Below are positions 61,601 through 64,000 of a DNA stretch of 64,000 nt, in pieces. Position numbers and translations under genes: made by a program. Each line of letters opens with the position of its first letter. Within the stretch, counting starts at the first letter, position 1. Origin of the DNA: Phycisphaerales bacterium (GTDB lineage: Bacteria > Planctomycetota > Phycisphaerae > Phycisphaerales > UBA1924). The notes beneath the pieces are model-generated. The model saw only the letters and a program-made list of their open reading frames with translations, was not told the DNA's origin and did not search any database. The stretch is taken from NCBI GenBank assembly GCA_029260375.1, contig JAJDDI010000071.1, forward strand, positions 1 to 64,000, in the 5' to 3' direction.

Positions 61601-64000
61601 GGCGAGCCGATCCCGGTCGTGGACGCGAGCTTCAACGACGACGTGCTGAGCGTGACGGCCGGCAGCGACGAGATGCGGTTCATCGAGTCGCTCGTCGAAC
61701 AGCTCGACGTGCCCCAGCAGATCGCGCGGACGACCGAGTTCATCAAGCTCGAGTTCGCGGGCGCGGCGCAGGCGGCCGACGCGCTGAAAGTCTTCTACGG
61801 CCCATTCGCCCCCGAGGCCCGCACGCCCGCTGAGCGCAACGTGACCATCGTTGCCGACCCAGCCTCCAACTCGCTGGTCGTCAGCGCCGACGAGAGCGTC
61901 TGGTCCGGCCTGCGGGGGCTGCTGGAGAAGCTCGACACCGCGGAGTACGACACGACGCAGCAGCTCGTGGTCATCCAGCTCAAGCACGCGAGCGCCACGA
62001 GCGTGGCGCGGGCCCTGAACGAGGGCCTGCGGGCGCCGCTGGAGAACCAGCTCGAGCGTGAGCGTGTGCGGCTCGAGGCCGAGCGTCGCGGGCAGAACGG
62101 TCGGGACAACGCGTTCGCCCCGGCGGTGCTCATCGACGCCGAGGGGGTGCCGACGGTCTCGGCCGAGCGTGAGACCAACTCGCTGATCGTCTTCGCGGGG
62201 CGCAAGGACCTGGATCGCATCCGCGGGATCGTCGAGCAGCTCGACGTGCCCGACATCCTCAAGCTCCCCGAGGCGAGGCTGATCGCGCTTCGTTCCGGGC
62301 GGGCGAGCGTGCTGGCCGAGGCGGTTCGCCGGGTGTTCCTGGCGCAGGACGACCCGGACAACCCCCGCCGCGTCATGGTGTACGGCGATGACACGGCCAA
62401 CGTGATTATTGTCCGGGCCGAGGACGAAGAGTTTGAGCAGATCGCGCAGCTCGCGGACCAGCTGCAGAACCAGGCGGCGACCGCCGAGTCCACGCCCCGC
62501 GTGATGAAGCTTCGCAACGTCCCCGCGGCCCGCGTGCAGCAGACGGTCCTTCGCACCTTTGCGCCCATCGCGCAGCAGCGGGGCGAGAGCTTCGCCGTGG
62601 AGATCGACCGCGGTTCCAACAGCCTCGTCATCGCCGCGAGCGAGACGCTCTTCGAGCAGATCGAACGCATCATTGAGGAGCTCGACAGCGCGGGCGAGCC
62701 CGAAGACGGAGAGCAGGGCGGCGGGATCGGGCAGAACATCTCGATCGTCGAGGTCGCCAACAACGACCCGGCGGACATCGTGGCTTCCTTGGTCGCCCTG
62801 GGCGTGACGCAGAACCAGCCGGCGGACCGTCCGGGTCTGGTCGCCGAGCCGGTCCGTCTCGTCGCGCTCACGACGCGCCGGGCGATCAGCGTGCTGGCCA
62901 ACCCGGCCGACGGACGCGCCATCGAGCGGCTGATCCGAGAGCTTGACACGCAGCCGATCCGCCCTGACGAGCAGATCAAGGTCGTGAAGCTGCACCAGGC
63001 CGAGGCGCAGTCTCTTGCGCGTCTGCTGGGCGAGATGCTCACGCTCGACCCCCGCGGCGAGCGCTCGGGCGCCGCCAGCGGGCTCGTCGAGCAGGTGCGC
63101 CGGATGAATCTGATGCGGACCGGCATCGACGACGCGCCCGTGCGACTGGATCTGACCCGTCCGATCCGCCTGATCCCCGACGCGCAGACCAACGCGATCA
63201 TCGTGGGCTCGTCGGCGGCCAACGCGATCGCGGTCGCCGAGCTGATCCGGACCTTCGACACGCTGCCCATGGGCGAGGCGGTCACCATCCGCGTCTTCCC
63301 GCTCGAGAACGCCTCGGCGATGCGCCTGCGCTCGATCATCGAGGACCTGTTCCGTCGCGGCGAGGAGATCCGGCGCATCCCGGGCACGACACGCCAGGGA
63401 TTGCCTACCACGACTGTCGGGCGGGCGCTGGCGGGTTCGATCGCCGTCACGGTCGATGAGCGCACCAACGCGCTGGTCATCGCGGGGCGTGAAGAGGCGT
63501 TGGCGCTTGTCGAGGTGCTGCTCAAGGACCTGGACGACGGCGACGCCGACCGCGGCTGGATCGAGACCGAACTGACGGTGCTCGAATACGCCGACGCGGT
63601 CTCGCTGGCTGAGAAGCTCAGGCGCGTGCTGGTCGAGGGGCTGGGCGAGACGCCCGACGAGATCGGGCTGCGGACGCAGGTCGGGCGGCTGCGGGTGGCG
63701 CTGCGCGAGGGCGGCGAGGCGATCGTGAGCGACCGCTACGCGTTGATGTCCGGGCTGGTCATCGAGCCCGAGGAGGACCTCAACGCGCTGATATTGGTGG
63801 GCACGCGATCGAACCTCGACGCGGTCGGCGAGCTGGTACGCATCCTCGACGTTGAGCAGGCCTCCGCGGCCGGCACCGTCCGCGTGATCCCGCTCGAGCA
63901 CGCATCGGCCGACCGCGCGGCGCGGATCATCGAGGACGTCTTCTCCCGGCGCGAGGGCCAGCGCTCGTCGCGACCCGAGGACCGCGTCATCGTCTCGGTC
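52658..64000 (+). CDS. Giant secretin-like (GspD-position) protein with about 44 N1-like domains, 3' end outside window
   Basis: The frame from ATG 52658 (GGAG 8 bases upstream) stays open through the last base, giving at least 3781 codons. Residues 1-30 are a signal peptide. Residues about 45-120 match the secretin N0/STN domain ('IRFNFIELPFSEVLNFMSRESG', 'LAEALEILNLNLAMHNVRL'). From about residue 150 on, one small domain of roughly 80 residues recurs about 44 times, each with an 'x-A-D/E-x-L-A-x-x-L' helix, a '(T/S)N(S/T/A)LIV' strand (for example N799, N1187, N3174, N3604) and an 'I..LI..LD' helix: the secretin N1/NolW-type fold. Ordinary GspD/PilQ secretins are 600-800 residues with two to four N-domains. 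It occupies the gspD place at the end of the gspF-M operon. The pore-forming secretin domain, if present, is beyond the window. A pure periplasmic scaffold without pore is the alternative. Confidence 0.9.
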   Translation, partial: MQRQLSARAIAAWSLAATAGLAVSARAGLQPDPTPGSGSAQDTGDIGQTQAPRIRFNFIELPFSEVLNFMSRESGLPVIREAPLPPGSMTFISAADYSLAEALEILNLNLAMHNVRLERDSKYLALRSLEDAARRPTPVLSPEELEGIDPSEFLTIYLPLNNAIASQVSERISPLIKPPGMVQAIDQQNMLIIVDTAAQCRRLREIVNQIDSVRPADIDLRVFPVTSTTASELADSLRALVPERDQVMTIDKNGLPKITEDVSKPPLKIQADERLNAVVVVGPSQRMGTVEDLVRLLDSPEGGSAGGTRMMTFTLSQADANSAAAQLNSLFQAVPDRRRPTVQALPDVGKVVVVASPDLLAQSKALLEEIDPGLGSGAGDTGDRSARVLPLEHVTSQQAEQIVRRLLSPRQTQMIRFAPLPGGSGLVVSGPSADVEQFEQLVRGIDVQPDRRHEARVVRISEGDPAQILEMARGVETLTGDEARDPVRAILDPESRTVTLVGTREGVSRFELRLKTAQSQASVELETRTYRLDSVNPTQLSGRLSRLARPLLTPADGTPYRAPSFEALDELGTIVVRALPDQFSTIEGLIDQLDGEQGADRRLQVLDLQGNDPESTLARAMALYEEQTRGLPASEAGPIDAEIDKAAGKMIVRASAAGMTRFTGLLRQVQQLTPPARTTRIIDIQQVDAAGLLEPLREFLASGDPVDPGREAPEPTLRVIERTNSVMVTAEDLQHRVIADYVRRLDKIEPSDLPPLRLLQLRTADAVNIASMLQQQYNKRPSADRLARPVEVRADGTTNTLIVAAHEELLADIRGFVDELNTDADEPERITFLFPLKVARAVDVAQAMDKLYPLPPMPRDRYNRPMPWLQEQKEVTVSADPSSNSLIIDAVADRRESLEELAEKLDRVEVPPVADLRTYRVVEADLNAVARMLSGLARQGTLAGPAQAGKAKVQVVIETEQASSTLIVAGDEVTFAKVEQVLQSLEAAPIERGLRIVPIANAQASVIRDRAMAIYDSQVANIPGAGGVDVSVNDETNTLEVVADENAMVRFMGILDELQDQIGSAREVRLIELQLAPVGEVIGFLEELVDATDSLRIGGGPRPVFEPIETTNSIMVAAQPDQFAIIEQLVRSLDAQQTGDRPPLRILRLRSTEASNLAQVLNRSYAQRPVDERTLKPVNIQADPATNTLIVSAHPDVLPEIESIISELNDAQSFDASARQIRIFPLRVARAEELARTIDEMYPEPPMPRDSRGRARPDLQLPKEIFVRADRATNSLIVDAPTERLAGFEQIVEQLDKASLGADVELRTYRVARADLAAVERTIRDLAASGALAATGQTPVTVSTEPASRTLIVSGPSDVFERIESVLSEVDGGANRPTTGLKMYALEHARAERLAPLLEGLLATRLREQQLSGDQAIIGEPDTLLDVASDGASNTLIISAPESILDIAEQLINALDTQAASVGRAVIRVSPLTYAEASAVAQTINQAIPTIELPSGGPVSVIAAAGSNALLLSGAEADLKKIEGLIESLDVQPFDPEKPAVETFALEHADARSIASTVERLLVDQQQTDPRVLALQLRYSRGQMPVQPKIRVEAEGRTNSLIVSGPGSTIELARTLIDRLDQEGEDPGRSVVTFSPAKGDPTRLAQTVSEIIEATMPQGRRPLELTPEASSGSIVVIGTDEQVARAVALLQEHDDRTVAMPLVEVRSFEIVHADAQTVSRTVQSLLSDRSRWPEALMRAERAGLSLPRPALEADGQTSRIIVSAPSALMDMAGELIATLDQPASGGGVEVRVFTLKEGDADSVARALQQALSVGAKPSEPRPSVTSETRSNSIVVAGSRERVEQAMTLISTMDSVAVEPSELGVRTIFLTHARAESLAPIVEGVLTQESVLSMAPDWGRWQLANSMINRGQSPEFNGVKVAPERRLNALVVSAPLPLLELAEQVISGLDVDPGDGPGGGRIVRVITLVNADAQELAGNIEAVFGEDESGAAAPTVRVDTSSNSLIVRATSEQLETIQSLAQRLDSATLSTRSQMRLIPLDRSRADAAEMAQTLKRLLEQRGAVQVEVISAEELLSDSPEPGAFRPVETNPFITPLWADLFRHAMGLLTLQPIEADEPSASARVTIAVDPVSNTLMVIGSPRMTDRIASLAQELARQMPAEPTGVRIVELPDQADPARMAQVVNQTIRQVGRTSATNLGGFTGRVAVSADVQGQALIVWANDTDFGSVRDLVSGLARLGKSDELSVKVYPLANVSARSAATSVRDLVSPVPQGRQAQRVRTLDLSVTGDDGSVVRRTIDPSRVGVTTDPSQTALIVTAPSEAIQLIDRFVELIDQSPAGERLAIRQYTLEHARATALSRTLQALFDAQRQGPGANERTRARFVADDRTNALLVTASSEQHAEVQRLLSAADMTMEDDGLELAIIPLQLARPSAVRQIVEQVIVGRDPGMREKILISAQDNSGVFVVRAPEAEMAQIREIVAQVDTSEAAAYPVRSIKLERADALSVARSLQEFFQNRARVGRARNNGRGGGDAAIVGDRLSGTLVIAASDEDFAQISELASQFDAPAIGKEVQYKIIPLQNARATDIRDTVQSIAYELQWERTSRSRGGQDSGGEDRVLVEVNDRTNTVLVFGQGKTLEVVQNIIADLDRAPAETEKRIVKAIAAEGADLQALARLVEEVTASPGWRWWMGPDLEQVTAEVDADRRLLILVGVKARVDEASSYVEEIIAAGGDDGRSIVPIRLEHARADRAAGSLQRFFRDRARAEGRRADSVAIIGSREGNLLIVSADDEDLEIVRSLIEQIDLPDLAEDRQVRVFALSNAEPRETAQTINQMIPRTGRDEDRVIITSQGSMRSLIVSAPSERMEEIGSLIARLDVLPGAEQGQIETVALGAARAEAVARELASALPESVRVEITPVPRTNSIMLTGSREAIQIAREQIKALDVDSPSAPVEFRRFVIQHTTATDVAYSLSALIRNRPRDEGEPIPVVDASFNDDVLSVTAGSDEMRFIESLVEQLDVPQQIARTTEFIKLEFAGAAQAADALKVFYGPFAPEARTPAERNVTIVADPASNSLVVSADESVWSGLRGLLEKLDTAEYDTTQQLVVIQLKHASATSVARALNEGLRAPLENQLERERVRLEAERRGQNGRDNAFAPAVLIDAEGVPTVSAERETNSLIVFAGRKDLDRIRGIVEQLDVPDILKLPEARLIALRSGRASVLAEAVRRVFLAQDDPDNPRRVMVYGDDTANVIIVRAEDEEFEQIAQLADQLQNQAATAESTPRVMKLRNVPAARVQQTVLRTFAPIAQQRGESFAVEIDRGSNSLVIAASETLFEQIERIIEELDSAGEPEDGEQGGGIGQNISIVEVANNDPADIVASLVALGVTQNQPADRPGLVAEPVRLVALTTRRAISVLANPADGRAIERLIRELDTQPIRPDEQIKVVKLHQAEAQSLARLLGEMLTLDPRGERSGAASGLVEQVRRMNLMRTGIDDAPVRLDLTRPIRLIPDAQTNAIIVGSSAANAIAVAELIRTFDTLPMGEAVTIRVFPLENASAMRLRSIIEDLFRRGEEIRRIPGTTRQGLPTTTVGRALAGSIAVTVDERTNALVIAGREEALALVEVLLKDLDDGDADRGWIETELTVLEYADAVSLAEKLRRVLVEGLGETPDEIGLRTQVGRLRVALREGGEAIVSDRYALMSGLVIEPEEDLNALILVGTRSNLDAVGELVRILDVEQASAAGTVRVIPLEHASADRAARIIEDVFSRREGQRSSRPEDRVIVSV
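53100..64000 (+). repeat. Array of about 44 divergent N1-like coding repeats
   Basis: The repeat is visible at protein level only; DNA identity between units is low apart from shared codons for the 'TNSLIV' strand. Mean spacing of the strand motif is about 245 bases, with units ranging from about 200 to 380 bases because of loops and inserts (for example near 58300-58450 and 58860-59030). The first few units (53200-54600) have weaker strand motifs ('QNMLIIVD', 'LNAVVVVG'), and later ones are closer to consensus. No unit is identical to another, so the expansion is old. Confidence 0.85.

Noticed and set aside
53100-64000. CRISPR array or DNA tandem repeat
   Set aside because: The periodicity is in the encoded protein; units are not identical in DNA and there are no constant repeats with variable spacers.

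Overview
The window is high-GC bacterial DNA. I infer a planctomycete of the Phycisphaerae type. The main reasons are exported proteins that end in paired EF-hand/dockerin-like tails ('FDVLDFSDVVAFLGAFGG' style), a DUF1559-like prepilin-leader protein, a planctomycete-style zinc-ribbon membrane protein, and long chains of pilin-like genes joined by ATGA/GTGA overlaps. No phage, insertion sequence or CRISPR array was seen.

Layout. 1-165: the 3' end of a probable tRNA-Ile, a terminator and tRNA-Thr(TGT). 587-7469: secreted proteins, namely a fibro-slime-domain gene split by an in-frame TAA, a large tail-fibre-like exported protein coupled to a small dockerin-like protein, tRNA-Tyr(GTA), and a reprolysin-like metalloprotease. 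7985-20450: locus 1, a type IV pilus/type II secretion-like operon: histidine kinase, STAS protein, GspE/PilB, GspF/PilC, PilM-, PilN-, PilO- and PilP/GspC-like proteins, a major pilin, then four minor-pilin-like genes. Two of these carry large extra domains that look like binding modules. 20459-22500: an HD-GYP protein and its response regulator. 22671-24253: a queuosine-precursor-type transporter and scpB. 24282-28213: lipoprotein, DUF58 protein and transglutaminase membrane protein. 28357-33816: YcgR/PilZ-like protein, DUF4097-like lipoprotein, RNase Y, and a secreted M14 carboxypeptidase. 33827-40307: UbiA-type prenyltransferase, SurA/PpiC-like lipoprotein, zinc-ribbon protein, DUF1559-like protein, SerA-like dehydrogenase and SerC.

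40314 to the end: a glycosyltransferase, then locus 2, a type II secretion-like system. It has gspE on the minus strand, then, after a QueD-like gene and a glutathione-peroxidase-like gene, gspF, gspG, gspH-, gspI-, gspJ-, gspK-, gspL- and gspM(+C)-like genes on the plus strand. The gene in the gspD position starts at 52658 and stays open to the last base (at least 3781 codons). It has a signal peptide, a secretin N0-like domain and about 44 successive secretin N1-like units. A usual secretin has two to four such domains. The C-terminus, and so any pore-forming secretin domain, lies outside the window. This giant periplasmic-ladder protein is the most unusual item here.

The pieces fit one theme: building an envelope-spanning pilus or secretion machine, controlling it (kinase/STAS, HD-GYP and PilZ suggest c-di-GMP input), and exporting a set of large surface proteins. 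No second secretin, no PilT-type retraction ATPase and no prepilin peptidase is visible in the window. Functions are read from sequence motifs only; no database search was possible.
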